Assembly: GCF_004769235.1 (NCBI RefSeq) | Contig: NZ_RQFG01000018.1 | Location: 310,001 to 374,000 of the forward strand | Length of the DNA: 64,000 nt | Reading direction: 5' to 3' | Source of the DNA: Leptospira kanakyensis | GTDB lineage: Bacteria > Spirochaetota > Leptospiria > Leptospirales > Leptospiraceae | Shown: one piece after another, positions 37,173 through 45,997 of the stretch | Layout of the letters: every line of letters begins with the position of its first letter | How positions within the stretch are numbered: position 1 is the first letter of the stretch | The notes under the pieces: model-generated | What the model was told of the DNA's origin: nothing | What the model saw: the letters and a program-made list of their open reading frames with translations, nothing else | Databases searched by the model: none | Position numbers and translations under genes: made by a program

Positions 37173-37877
37173 CTACCAAGGGATCTCTTTTTTATCCCGA
37201 AAGAATTTTCCTGTGGGCCCATTGTCAGGTAAGGTCGCTGCCCAAACGATAGTCTCTGCACCTTTTTCCACAGGTCTTGTCGCACTTTCACCACCCATAT
37301 CCGTTTTCACCCAACCAGGACAAACCGAGTTGATTTTGATATTTTTCCCAACTCCTTCTGTGCTTGCCACATTCGTGAGGGCATTGATGGCAGTTTTGGA
37401 AATACGGTAGGCTGGATACCCACCTCCCATATCAGAAAGTTGTCCCATCCCTGAACTAACATTCACTATACGACCGAAATTGTTTTGGATCATCATTGGT
37501 AGAAATACCTGAATCATTCGCAGAGGCCCATAAAGATTCACAAGAAGGGTTCTATGTAAGTCTTCGCTTGTGGTAGCAAAGAAAGAACCTGGGTCAGCAA
37601 AAATCCCCGCATTGTTTACGAGGATGTCCAGTTTACCAAAACTTCCTGTGATGGTGTCCAGGGCCTCACTGATACTTTGTTCCTTGGAAACGTCAAGGGA
37701 AAGGATTTCCCCTTTGCCTACAGCTTTGACTGCCTCGAGTGTGTCTTCGGCTTCTCCAGGATTTCTTGCACCAATGAGAACATAGATTCCTTGTTTTGCA
37801 AGATCGATGGAGACTTGTTTCCCTATCCCTCGGTTGGCCCCAGTGACAAGTGCGATGCGTTCCTTGGATTCTTTCAT
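37173..37877 (-). CDS. Short-chain dehydrogenase/reductase
   Basis: The 234-residue enzyme has the Rossmann motif TGANRGIG, NNAG, the catalytic Ser in VNVSSGMG and YxxxK in YPAYRISK. The sequence near the end, PGWVKTDMGG, is typical of the carbonyl-reductase-like subgroup. The ATG at 37877 is preferred with AAGGAG about 11 bases upstream; a TTG at 37886 would sit too close to that site. The substrate is unknown. Confidence 0.92.
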   Translation of the reverse strand: MKESKERIALVTGANRGIGKQVSIDLAKQGIYVLIGARNPGEAEDTLEAVKAVGKGEILSLDVSKEQSISEALDTITGSFGKLDILVNNAGIFADPGSFFATTSEDLHRTLLVNLYGPLRMIQVFLPMMIQNNFGRIVNVSSGMGQLSDMGGGYPAYRISKTAINALTNVASTEGVGKNIKINSVCPGWVKTDMGGESATRPVEKGAETIVWAATLPDNGPTGKFFRDKKEIPW

Positions 37878-37932
37878 GGAAATCAAATCTCCTTTGGTAG
37901 TTTTACACTACCATTACATCTATAGACTGTTT

Positions 37933-38946
37933 TTACTTAGACTTAGAAAGTTCTGTAAGCCATTTTTCTGTTTGTGCTTCGATAAAGGCTTTGTCTGTAA
38001 TTACCCACTTGGACATAAGAACATGCATTCCATTTTCGACTGCCACCTTCCTGTTGAGAGGATTCGGAGTTTTGTCCAAACCAAAGTTTGCATATCCTTC
38101 TAACATTTTAGGAACACTGGCCGTTGGGTCTTGTTCTTTATCCGTTTTATAGTAATACAACAGTAAAGCGGGTGAAGTTACTTTTCGAAACACATCAGGA
38201 ACTGCTGCATAATTTCGTAAATCATTCACACCAGCAAGAGCGGCGAAGTATTGTTCTGGATACCAATAGTTATTTCTTTCTGGTAAGACCTTGGGATTGT
38301 TATTGTGAGCGGAAGCTCTTACCTTTCCTTTGAGTAAATGGATGAAGGTAAGTCCACCAGGATAGTTGAATAAATTCAAACTGCTATCGACTGGTGCATA
38401 AAATGGATTCGCTAAAACGAGACCATCCACTTCTTCAGGATATTCGGAAGCAAGCCAAGTGGCAAGAAGGCCTCCCATCGAACTTCCAAACACAACCACA
38501 CGATCACCTTGCGATTGCATCATATACAAAGCTTCACGAGAAGCATCTAAGTAGTTGTTAAAGTTTTGGTCTCTTTGGTCTTCTTTGTTGGTTCCGTGTC
38601 CCGGCAGGCGAAGTAGGTAGGTATTGGCTTTAAATTTTTTGGCCAATTTTTCCATCACCTCTTCTCCTTCCGCGCGAGAGGCACCATATCCATGGATGTA
38701 TAAAAATGCGAGGGGAGTTTTTTTACCGAAACTGATATAACGTTCTTCGTTTCCAGGCCTATGGTTTTTGCTTTTACTTTCCGCCAACTTCTCTTGGAAG
38801 TAAACTTCGAAGTTCGCATAACTTAAATTTGCTTTTGCTTCATACTTGGGCCGGCCCGCACAGGAAACTAGGACAAAGGAAACGGTGATGAGGAGAACAG
38901 CAGACAGCTGTCGGAGGTTGTGGAATAAAGAACACGATTTAGCCAT
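37933..38946 (-). CDS. Alpha/beta-hydrolase lipoprotein
   Basis: The start is the ATG at 38946 (MAKSCSLFHN), giving 337 residues. A signal peptide ends at LVSC (Cys29), so it is probably a lipoprotein. The catalytic domain has the oxyanion motif YIHGYGAS, the nucleophile elbow GSSMGG and a late His near ENGMHVLM, consistent with a serine esterase or lipase of the monoacylglycerol-lipase-like type. It would act on lipids at the cell surface or periplasm. It is divergent from the acyl-CoA dehydrogenase gene. Confidence 0.87.
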   Translation of the reverse strand: MAKSCSLFHNLRQLSAVLLITVSFVLVSCAGRPKYEAKANLSYANFEVYFQEKLAESKSKNHRPGNEERYISFGKKTPLAFLYIHGYGASRAEGEEVMEKLAKKFKANTYLLRLPGHGTNKEDQRDQNFNNYLDASREALYMMQSQGDRVVVFGSSMGGLLATWLASEYPEEVDGLVLANPFYAPVDSSLNLFNYPGGLTFIHLLKGKVRASAHNNNPKVLPERNNYWYPEQYFAALAGVNDLRNYAAVPDVFRKVTSPALLLYYYKTDKEQDPTASVPKMLEGYANFGLDKTPNPLNRKVAVENGMHVLMSKWVITDKAFIEAQTEKWLTELSKSK

Positions 38947-39065
38947 ACAAATGGAAAATATTACAGTGTTTTTGCTTTCTTGTAAAGAGAGAAAAACCCT
39001 TGGCACAGGAAGGGTCGTACGAAAAAAGGTAGTAAATACCCCATTCTCATAAGGAACATCCCGGA

Positions 39066-40232
39066 ATGTATAGCCAATTCACAGAGCAACAACTTGAAAT
39101 CAGAGATTTAGTTCGTAACTTCGTAAAAAAAGAAATCCCACATGAAGTAGCATTGCACTGGGATGAGAAAAACCAACACCCAACAGAACTCATCAATAAA
39201 ATGCGTTCGGAACTGGGAATTAACGGTCTTGTCATTCCAGAAGAATACGGTGGATGGGGACTTGGTGCGATCGAGCAGTGTTTGGCTATCGAGGAACTTT
39301 CTCGTGGATGCCTAGGAATCGCACTCGGATTTGCTTACACTGGTCTTGGAATCCTTCCAATTCTAAAAGGTGCGACTCACGAACAAAAATTAAAATGGCT
39401 TCCTGAAATTGCGGACGGAAAGTTCGGAGTTTCTTTCTGTTTGTCTGAGCCAGGTGCTGGTTCTGACGTTCCAGGTATGACCACTCGCGCTGAGAAAAAA
39501 GGCGACAAATGGATCATCAATGGTGCAAAACAATGGATCACTGGTGCTTCTGATGCACAGGCCTTTACTGTATTTGCTTATACTGATAAAAACCGCGGAA
39601 CACGTGGAGTTTCTTGTTTCTACGTTCCACGTAACGCAAAAGGTCTTACTGTTGGTAAAAAAGAAGATAAACTCGGAATTAGAGCATCTTCTACTCACCA
39701 AGTGATCTTTGAAGATTGTGAAGTAGGCGAAGACGCACTCGTAGGAAAAGAAAACCTAGGTTTCGTTTACGCTCTCCAAACTTTGAATGCTTCTCGTCCG
39801 TTCGTAGCGGTAATGGGAGTGGGTGTGGCACAAGCAGCACTTGACCATGCAGCTCGTTACGCTCGTGAGAGAGAACAGTTCGGTGTTAAAATCGGAACTT
39901 TCCAAGCAGTACAACACATGTTAGCTGATATGTCTATCAAAGTAGAAACTGCAAGAGAAATCACTTACAAAGCAGCTCGTCTTTCTGATGCAAACGATCC
40001 TAACCTTCCAAAATACTCTGCGATTGCAAAAGCATACGCTTCTGAATGTGCGGTTCAGTGTGCTACTGACGCAGTTCAAATTTTTGGTGGATACGGATAC
40101 ACGAAAGAGTATCCAGTTGAGAAGTTAATGAGAGATTCAAAAATCCTCACGATCTTCGAAGGAACGACACAAATCCAAAAGAACGAAATTGCAGCTTACG
40201 TAATCAAAGAAGCAGCTTCTAAAAAAGACTAA
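39066..40232 (+). CDS. Acyl-CoA dehydrogenase
   Basis: The 388-residue flavoenzyme catalyses the first step of fatty-acid or branched acyl-CoA beta-oxidation. The flavin and substrate motifs FCLSEPGAGSDVPGM, WITGASDAQ and QIFGGYGYTKEYPVEKLMRD are intact, and IFEGTTQIQKNEIA is the usual C-terminal segment. GGAA lies just before the ATG. Codon use suggests good expression. A strong terminator follows. Confidence 0.94.
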   Translation: MYSQFTEQQLEIRDLVRNFVKKEIPHEVALHWDEKNQHPTELINKMRSELGINGLVIPEEYGGWGLGAIEQCLAIEELSRGCLGIALGFAYTGLGILPILKGATHEQKLKWLPEIADGKFGVSFCLSEPGAGSDVPGMTTRAEKKGDKWIINGAKQWITGASDAQAFTVFAYTDKNRGTRGVSCFYVPRNAKGLTVGKKEDKLGIRASSTHQVIFEDCEVGEDALVGKENLGFVYALQTLNASRPFVAVMGVGVAQAALDHAARYAREREQFGVKIGTFQAVQHMLADMSIKVETAREITYKAARLSDANDPNLPKYSAIAKAYASECAVQCATDAVQIFGGYGYTKEYPVEKLMRDSKILTIFEGTTQIQKNEIAAYVIKEAASKKD

Positions 40233-40262
40233 GATTTTCAAAAAGAAAGTCGGTCAGTAAGG

Positions 40263-40292
40263 AAAGCCTCCAGAGATGGGGGCTTTTTTTTT
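40263..40292 (+). terminator. Intrinsic terminator after acyl-CoA dehydrogenase
   Basis: AAAGCCTCC (40263-40271) pairs with GGGGGCTTT (40278-40286, one T-G pair) around AGAGAT and is followed by a run of nine T residues. Confidence 0.9.
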
Positions 40293-40295
40293 GGG

Positions 40296-40400
40296 GTTTG
40301 GGTGTACAGGATTGGATGTAGGTATCCCCGCCCTGAATTGGGTGGGGTGAGTCCACCCGCCACCCAATGACTTCCCTATACAACACCCCCCTAATTCTTC
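40296..40400. repeat. GC-rich intergenic hairpin element
   Basis: This stretch is clearly richer in G and C than its surroundings. TTGGGTGG (40338-40345) pairs with CCACCCAA (40360-40367), and inside it GGTG pairs with CACC around AGTC, so nearly 12 pairs stack with a two-base bulge. It codes for nothing convincing. The composition and structure suit a dispersed intergenic repeat, but a genome search is needed to show that. Confidence 0.45.
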
Positions 40401-40406
40401 CCATCT

Positions 40407-40428
40407 AAAATTTGTATTTGCAAATTTT
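40407..40428 (+). promoter_or_regulatory. AT-rich palindrome before GNAT gene
   Basis: AAAATTTG and CAAATTTT flank TATTTG, a perfect eight-base inverted repeat 30 bases before the start codon at 40458. It may be an operator or part of the promoter. Confidence 0.35.
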
Positions 40429-40457
40429 AATATAAGGAAGTTCATCTTTCTACATCC

Positions 40458-40928
40458 ATGAATCAAAATTTCAAAATTCGAATGGTCGAAACCCTAGATC
40501 CAAACTCACAAATTTGTTTGGATCATCTTTGGGAAGAAATCCAAAATCGATATGGATTCCAAGCACCAAACCCAATGGACTTCCAAGATTTTTTGCCTCC
40601 TGGTGGTAAGTTTTTTATCGCCGAACATAATGAAACAAAGGAAACAATCGGATCAGCCGCTTATACAAAGTTTAGTGATTCACAATGTGAATTGGATGCC
40701 GTTTATGTATTTCCCAAGTTCCGTAAAAACAAAGTCGCCATATCATTGTTAAATGAACTAGAGAAACAAGCTCAAGCCGACCATTATTCTTCCATGATTT
40801 TGCGAGCGGGCGCACCACAACCAGAAGCTCTAACTTTATACAAAAATTTTGGATTCAAAGAAATTCCATCGTTTGGTAAGTGGGTATCAGATCCCACTGC
40901 CATTTGTTTTGAGAAAAAAATAATCTAA
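40458..40928 (+). CDS. GNAT-family N-acetyltransferase
   Basis: The 156-residue protein has the GNAT core: ETIGSAAYTKF, ELDAVYVFPKFRKNKVAISLLNELEKQA (acetyl-CoA loop, with the usual Gly replaced in part) and ALTLYKNFGFKEI. The acetyl acceptor is unknown. The only ribosome-like sequence, AAGGAAG at 40434-40440, is 17 bases from this ATG, which is far; a different start cannot be shown. GC-rich elements lie on both sides. Confidence 0.85.
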   Translation: MNQNFKIRMVETLDPNSQICLDHLWEEIQNRYGFQAPNPMDFQDFLPPGGKFFIAEHNETKETIGSAAYTKFSDSQCELDAVYVFPKFRKNKVAISLLNELEKQAQADHYSSMILRAGAPQPEALTLYKNFGFKEIPSFGKWVSDPTAICFEKKII

Positions 40929-40937
40929 CTCGTTTTC

Positions 40938-41045
40938 TTTGGCCGCCCGGGCGAGCTACTCCGGAGTCCGCGTTCGCTTCCCCCTGCTTTGTCTATCGCC
41001 AAACCAGGGTGCCTGCGGCATCCTTCGTATCCCTGGCGGTTTTCA
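40938..41045. repeat. GC-rich palindromic intergenic element
   Basis: About 108 bases with much higher GC than the neighbours. It contains the palindromes CGCCCGGGCG (40944-40953) and ACTCCGGAGT (40958-40967), then CCAGGG (41004-41009) pairing with CCCTGG (41031-41036) around the small hairpin TGCC-TGC-GGCA. It does not fold as a tRNA and has no coding frame. It is most likely a dispersed palindromic repeat; copy number cannot be tested here. Confidence 0.5.
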
Positions 41046-41149
41046 TCCAACTTTACAATGTTAGATTTTCTTTTTTTAAATTAAAAAAAGGCTGACTTTC
41101 ATTTCTCTGTCTGACAAAATCATACTTCTGTTTAGAGGTCTTGTTTGTT

Positions 41150-42961
41150 GTGGAAAAAAAAGAAAATAAAAAATTAATCCCTCCCTCGTCCTTAAAGGAA
41201 GAAGATGAAAAACACAAACTCATCCTTCGTCAGATGGAAACCTTAGGAAAAATTGGACATTGGGAAGTAGACTTCGTCAAACAAACCTTACATTGGTCAG
41301 AAGGTGTTTTTTATATTCTCGAAATGGATCCGTCCGCCATGCCTGTAGACTTAGAAAAAGGTTTTTTATCTGTCCATCCCGATGACCGCGAACGTGCCGT
41401 GAAACATATGCAAGATGTTTTAGAAACAGGAATCAAATACGATTTAGAATGTAGACTCATCACCACAACTGGAAAAATCATCTTTGTCCATTCTCTTGCT
41501 GATGTGATTCGCGGAGAAAAAAATGAACCCTTACAAATTGTAGGAATATTTCAAGACATCACCGAACAAAGAGAAGCTTATCAAAATCTTTTACAAAAGG
41601 AACTTAGGCTCAGCACCATCCTCAAGTCAGAACCAGAATGTGTGAAAGTAGTTTCCCCAGAAGGAATTCTCATCGAGATGAATCCCGCCGGATTACAAAT
41701 GATAGAAGCTGACCATCCGGAAGAAGCTCTCGGACAAAAAGTGGAAAATTTAGTTTACCCAGAAGATTTGGTTTTTTATCAATCCTTACATAAAAATGCT
41801 CTCCAAGGAATCCAGTCCAGCGCACGATTTCGAATCATTGGTCTGAAAGGAACCAAACGATGGATGGAAAGTACTGCCGTTCCTCTCACCAACCAATTGG
41901 GAGAAATTACCTCGGTGCTCAGTGTCACTCGTGATATATCCGAAAAAGTAAGTGCAGAAGAAAATCTCATACGCATTAAAAAAAACCAAGAAGCCCTGAT
42001 CAATGGGACTTCTGATTTAATTTGGTCTTTAGACTCTAACTACCGTTTGATTGCTGCAAACCAAGCCTTTCTGGATGTGATGGGTTTTCTCCTTGGAGTT
42101 GTTGCCAAAGAAGGAGATTCTGTTCTTATCTTAAACCAAGGAGAGGCCTTTTATGAAAAATGGAAGGGTTACTATGAAAGGGGTCTCTCCGGCGAAACTT
42201 TTAAAACATACGAAAAGTTCCTAAGTCCCATTACGGGAAAAGAAGAACACCGCGAAGTATTTTTTAATCCTATTAGAAATACAAACCAAGAGATTACAGG
42301 TCTCGCTTGTTTTTCTAAAGACATCACCGATTTGATGTTGAAACGAATGGAACTTGTTTCGAGTGAAAGACGGTACCGGGCTCTTGTCGAAAATGGTGTA
42401 GATGTCATTGCAATCCTGAGTGCTGAAGGTTTTGCAAAATATGTTTCTCCATCCATCACTAAAGTATTGGGATACTCCGAAAAGGAAGCCATGGAGATGA
42501 ATTTATTTGATTTTCTTCATCCAGATGATGTTCCTAAAATCAAAGAACGATTGGAAGAGGTGATCACCCTTCCAGAAGGAAATTCCCTTCCCAGCCATAA
42601 TTTCCGAGTCAAACACCAAAATGGTTCTTGGAGGTGGATGGAATCCACGATCACCAACTTAATGGATGATGAAAGTATCGGCGGGATTGTAGATAATTTT
42701 CATGATGTGACCGAACGAGTTGTCCAGATCACGGCCATCCAAACCCAAAACGAAAAACTAAAGGCCATTGCTTGGACCCAGTCCCATGTAGTGCGAAATC
42801 CTTTGGCCAAACTGATGGGGATTGTGGATTTGATCAAAACAGGAACCTTGTCCCCCACGGAAGAAAGGAAAAGCCTAGACCATCTGATCGAATCAGCAAA
42901 AGAACTGGATGAAATCATCCAAGACATTGTGCTAAAATCCCAAAGAGTCATAGTTCCATGA
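41150..42961 (+). CDS. Multi-PAS signalling protein ending in a DHp domain without ATPase
   Basis: The product has about 603 residues. Four PAS/PAC units follow each other at about 25-150, 150-280, 280-405 and 405-540, each with typical GI.QDITE, VTRDISE, FSKDITD and FHDVTER ends. The last 65 residues are a histidine-kinase dimerisation segment with WTQSHVVRNPLAKLMGIVDLI, but the protein stops there with no N, G1 or G2 box. GTG at 41150 is used because GAGG at 41135 is 11 bases away; the TTG at 41141 is too near it. It may receive or relay phosphate, or bind a partner kinase; this is inference. Confidence 0.85.
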   Translation: MEKKENKKLIPPSSLKEEDEKHKLILRQMETLGKIGHWEVDFVKQTLHWSEGVFYILEMDPSAMPVDLEKGFLSVHPDDRERAVKHMQDVLETGIKYDLECRLITTTGKIIFVHSLADVIRGEKNEPLQIVGIFQDITEQREAYQNLLQKELRLSTILKSEPECVKVVSPEGILIEMNPAGLQMIEADHPEEALGQKVENLVYPEDLVFYQSLHKNALQGIQSSARFRIIGLKGTKRWMESTAVPLTNQLGEITSVLSVTRDISEKVSAEENLIRIKKNQEALINGTSDLIWSLDSNYRLIAANQAFLDVMGFLLGVVAKEGDSVLILNQGEAFYEKWKGYYERGLSGETFKTYEKFLSPITGKEEHREVFFNPIRNTNQEITGLACFSKDITDLMLKRMELVSSERRYRALVENGVDVIAILSAEGFAKYVSPSITKVLGYSEKEAMEMNLFDFLHPDDVPKIKERLEEVITLPEGNSLPSHNFRVKHQNGSWRWMESTITNLMDDESIGGIVDNFHDVTERVVQITAIQTQNEKLKAIAWTQSHVVRNPLAKLMGIVDLIKTGTLSPTEERKSLDHLIESAKELDEIIQDIVLKSQRVIVP

Positions 42962-43026
42962 ATTTATTCTAATCGGATGGTTTATTTTATCTTGCATCTT
43001 GTACTAAATTAGTTCTAATTCCTGCC

Positions 43027-43614
43027 ATGGTTTTCTCAACATTTCTTTCTGACTTAGTTCTTTCCTTAGTTTCCCTCGCGATGGCTTACCGGTTCGTAGG
43101 GAAGTCTTCCATTCCCTCTCGTTCCGCTTTGTACGGATTTGCCATCATTGGAATTTCTGCGGGACTCGGTTCCATTCACTTTCTTGGAATCAACACACTC
43201 GATTCTATCTATCGTTTCTTTGTGGGATTGTCGGGATGTGTCGGTGTTCCTCTCTTAGGATTGGCATTTTTTCATTTCACCTTTCGTTCTTTGTCGGAAA
43301 AAACTTTTTTCCTTTTCATTGCTGTCGCATTTCTTCTGTATTTGGCATTCTCTTATCTCTATCCACTAGGTATTTATTCGACAGTTGTTGGTGGAATTGC
43401 GATGTTTATCATTCTCATTAGTTCTCTTGTGCGATTCCCTCGAAAATCAAATGCAGCTGTGATGGGAATCATTGGTTCTGTTTTATTTATCGTTGCTGGT
43501 CTTGTGATTGGTACTAAGGGCTCAACAGGTCCCGTTCTGAACGTTGATATCTTTCATATCTTACTTGCGATTGCTAATTATTGCATCGCCGAGGGAATCA
43601 AAAAATTAAGCTAG
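43027..43614 (+). CDS. Six-helix integral membrane protein
   Basis: The 195-residue protein is almost entirely hydrophobic helices (about six or seven), including YGFAIIGISAGLGSIHFLG and VAFLLYLAFSYLYPLG. I recognise no family with confidence. It is followed 41 bases later by the GAF-GGDEF gene on the same strand and may be co-transcribed with it, possibly serving as its membrane sensor; this is inference. Confidence 0.7.
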   Translation: MVFSTFLSDLVLSLVSLAMAYRFVGKSSIPSRSALYGFAIIGISAGLGSIHFLGINTLDSIYRFFVGLSGCVGVPLLGLAFFHFTFRSLSEKTFFLFIAVAFLLYLAFSYLYPLGIYSTVVGGIAMFIILISSLVRFPRKSNAAVMGIIGSVLFIVAGLVIGTKGSTGPVLNVDIFHILLAIANYCIAEGIKKLS

Positions 43615-43655
43615 ATTAAAAGTGAGGAGTTTTTAGAATCTTTCCAAGTGTGACT

Positions 43656-44663
43656 ATGGAAAACTTCTCTAATTCCACGTTAGAAAAAATACTAAAACTC
43701 CAAACAGAATTAACTGCTGCCAAACCAGATGTTCCTTATCTTTTAGATCTCATCACTCTTCGAGCCAAAGAGATCACAAATTCTGATGGGGCAGTTTTTG
43801 AATTAGTGGAAGGTGATGAATTAGTTTATCGCGCCGCAAGTGGAATGGGGGAAAAACAAATTGGACTTAGAATTCCAGTCAAAGGAAGTTTCTCTGGCCT
43901 AAGCCTACAATCCAAAGAAACGTTATATTGTTCAGATTCAGAAATGGATGATCGGGTCAACAGAGAGGCTTGCCGCCGTGTAGGCCTTCGTTCTATGATT
44001 GTACTTCCTTTGTATTTTGATTCTGAAGTTCTTGGTGTTTTAAAAGTACATAGTGCAGTCGTTGATTATTATTCAGCTAACGAAACTTATGTGCTAAATA
44101 TGTTGTCGGGAACGATGGCCGCCATTTTGCACAATGCATATCGTTGGGCAGAAAGAGAAAAAAGCCTGCAATCGATGGCTTACCTTGCCAGTCACGATGC
44201 TCTCACTGGTGTTTACAATCGTTCTGCCTTTTATGACTATTTGAGAAGAGGACTACATCGAATCCAGGAAGATCCTTCCTGTTTGACTGTTGCTCTTTTT
44301 GACTTAGATGGTTTAAAAATTGTGAATGATACACATGGCCATGCTGCAGGAGATTTTTATATTTCTAAGTTTGCCAGTCGTTTTTCTCATTTGCTCCAAC
44401 ACCAAGATGTGTTTGCTAGGCTTGGGGGAGATGAGTTTGGCCTCATTTTGATCCATCACGAATCAAAAGAATCTACACTTGGATTACTCGGGAACCTTAC
44501 CAAAATGGTGGAAGGAGAAATCCAATTTGATACCACCAAGTTGGAAATCAAAACCAGTATGGGGCTTTCCTTTTCTCCCGAAGATGGAACGGAACCGGAA
44601 ACTTTGATGGCAATTGCAGATAGTCGTATGTATGAACACAAAAGGTCCAAAAAAAATAAGTAA
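43656..44663 (+). CDS. GAF-GGDEF diguanylate cyclase
   Basis: From the ATG at 43656 the protein has 335 residues; the GTG at 43650 is also possible. A GAF domain covers about 10-160 (MIVLPLYFDSEVLGVLKVHS). The GGDEF domain covers about 170-335 with ASHDALTGVYNRSAFYDYL, FDLDGLKIVNDTHGHAAGD and the intact active site RLGGDEF, so it should make cyclic di-GMP. The inhibitory site, an RxxD five residues before GGDEF, reads QHQD and is lost, so product feedback at that site is unlikely. It is soluble. Confidence 0.92.
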   Translation: MENFSNSTLEKILKLQTELTAAKPDVPYLLDLITLRAKEITNSDGAVFELVEGDELVYRAASGMGEKQIGLRIPVKGSFSGLSLQSKETLYCSDSEMDDRVNREACRRVGLRSMIVLPLYFDSEVLGVLKVHSAVVDYYSANETYVLNMLSGTMAAILHNAYRWAEREKSLQSMAYLASHDALTGVYNRSAFYDYLRRGLHRIQEDPSCLTVALFDLDGLKIVNDTHGHAAGDFYISKFASRFSHLLQHQDVFARLGGDEFGLILIHHESKESTLGLLGNLTKMVEGEIQFDTTKLEIKTSMGLSFSPEDGTEPETLMAIADSRMYEHKRSKKNK

Positions 44664-44726
44664 ATCTTCGCATCTTAGATTCCTTCCTGTATTCATTGAA
44701 TCTTTAACATTGTCTAACAAAGACAA

Positions 44727-45965
44727 ATGAATCTTACATCCCCATTATTTTCTCAGTTCTCTCTTCCAAGTGGTGTGACTCTACCCAACCGACTGGTAAA
44801 AGCGGCGATGGAAGAAAACCTTTCTAATCCCAATTTAGAACCAGACAAAGCGTTATGGAATCTTTATGAAAATTGGGCCTTGGGAGGTGTTGGTACCATC
44901 ATCACAGGAAACGTAATGGTGGACCACAGAGCCATGACAGGGCCCGGAGGTGTAGTTTTAGAAGACGGTTCTTCCTTGGATGGATTTCGCATTTGGTCTT
45001 CTAAAGCAAAAATTGCTGGGGGAAAGATCATTATGCAGATCAATCATCCTGGTAGGCAAGTATTAGCAAAGTTAGGTGGTGAAGTTTGGGCTCCGTCTGC
45101 GATCCCAGTAGACATCGGGAAATTATCCAAACTTTTAGGCAAACCCAGAGCCATGACGGAAGGGGAAATTTTAGAAACCATAGAAAGATTTGCCAAAACG
45201 TCCCAGTTGGCTGAGGAAGCAGGTTTTGATGGCGTAGAAATTCATGCTGCCCATGGTTATCTCATCAGTCAGTTTTTATCTCCACTAGTCAATAGAAGAG
45301 AAGACCTGTGGGGTGGGAGTTTAGAGAACAGGTCGCGATTTTTGTTAGAAGTGATTCGTAAGGTGCGGGCATCTGTGAAACCAAGTTTTATTGTCGCAGT
45401 GAAATTAAATTCTGCTGATTTTCAAAAAGGTGGATTTACGTTTGAAGACGCAAAAGAAGTAATATCCAAAATACAAACGTTAGGTGTTGATTTTATCGAA
45501 TTGTCTGGTGGTAATTATGAAGCTCCGGCCATGCAAGGAGAATCTCGTGACGGTTCTACACTATCGAGAGAGGCATATTTTTTAGATTTTGCCAGTGAAG
45601 TGGCAAAAACAGCGACAGTTCCCATTTTGGTCACAGGTGGAATTCGAAAAAAACAAATCGCAGAATCCGTTTTGGAATCCGGAGTTCCTTTGGTAGGAAT
45701 TGCCACGGCTCTTGCCCTTAATCCCAATCTTCCGAATGATTGGAGAGAAGGAAAACTAGGAAACCCAACCCTACCTGAACCAAAATGGAAATCGAAAACC
45801 TTAAAAGGTTTGGCCAATATGGCCATGGTACGTTACCAATTGAATCGTTTGTCGCAAAATAAACGCACCACAGTTAAGGTATCACCAGTTTTACGATTGT
45901 TATTCGATCAAATTCGTTTGTCGAAATTGACAAAACGGTACAGGCGGTGGATACAAAAGAATTAA
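44727..45965 (+). CDS. NADH:flavin oxidoreductase, Old Yellow Enzyme type
   Basis: The 412-residue FMN enzyme has the OYE TIM-barrel with LPNRLVKAAMEE, IIMQINHPGRQ, FDGVEIHAAHGYLISQFLSP and NRREDLWGGSLENRSRF. Members reduce activated C=C bonds, nitro groups or related substrates. The HAAHGYL motif carries the substrate-anchoring His pair. The basic last 60 residues are longer than in many relatives. It stands alone on the plus strand, convergent with the arsenic operon. Confidence 0.9.
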   Translation: MNLTSPLFSQFSLPSGVTLPNRLVKAAMEENLSNPNLEPDKALWNLYENWALGGVGTIITGNVMVDHRAMTGPGGVVLEDGSSLDGFRIWSSKAKIAGGKIIMQINHPGRQVLAKLGGEVWAPSAIPVDIGKLSKLLGKPRAMTEGEILETIERFAKTSQLAEEAGFDGVEIHAAHGYLISQFLSPLVNRREDLWGGSLENRSRFLLEVIRKVRASVKPSFIVAVKLNSADFQKGGFTFEDAKEVISKIQTLGVDFIELSGGNYEAPAMQGESRDGSTLSREAYFLDFASEVAKTATVPILVTGGIRKKQIAESVLESGVPLVGIATALALNPNLPNDWREGKLGNPTLPEPKWKSKTLKGLANMAMVRYQLNRLSQNKRTTVKVSPVLRLLFDQIRLSKLTKRYRRWIQKN

Positions 45966-45997
45966 GTTAATCGTTCCAACCACCACCTCTAAATCAT

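Noticed and set aside
40938..41045. Possible tRNA or other structured RNA gene
   Set aside because: The helices do not form a cloverleaf, and no CCA end or T-loop sequence is present.
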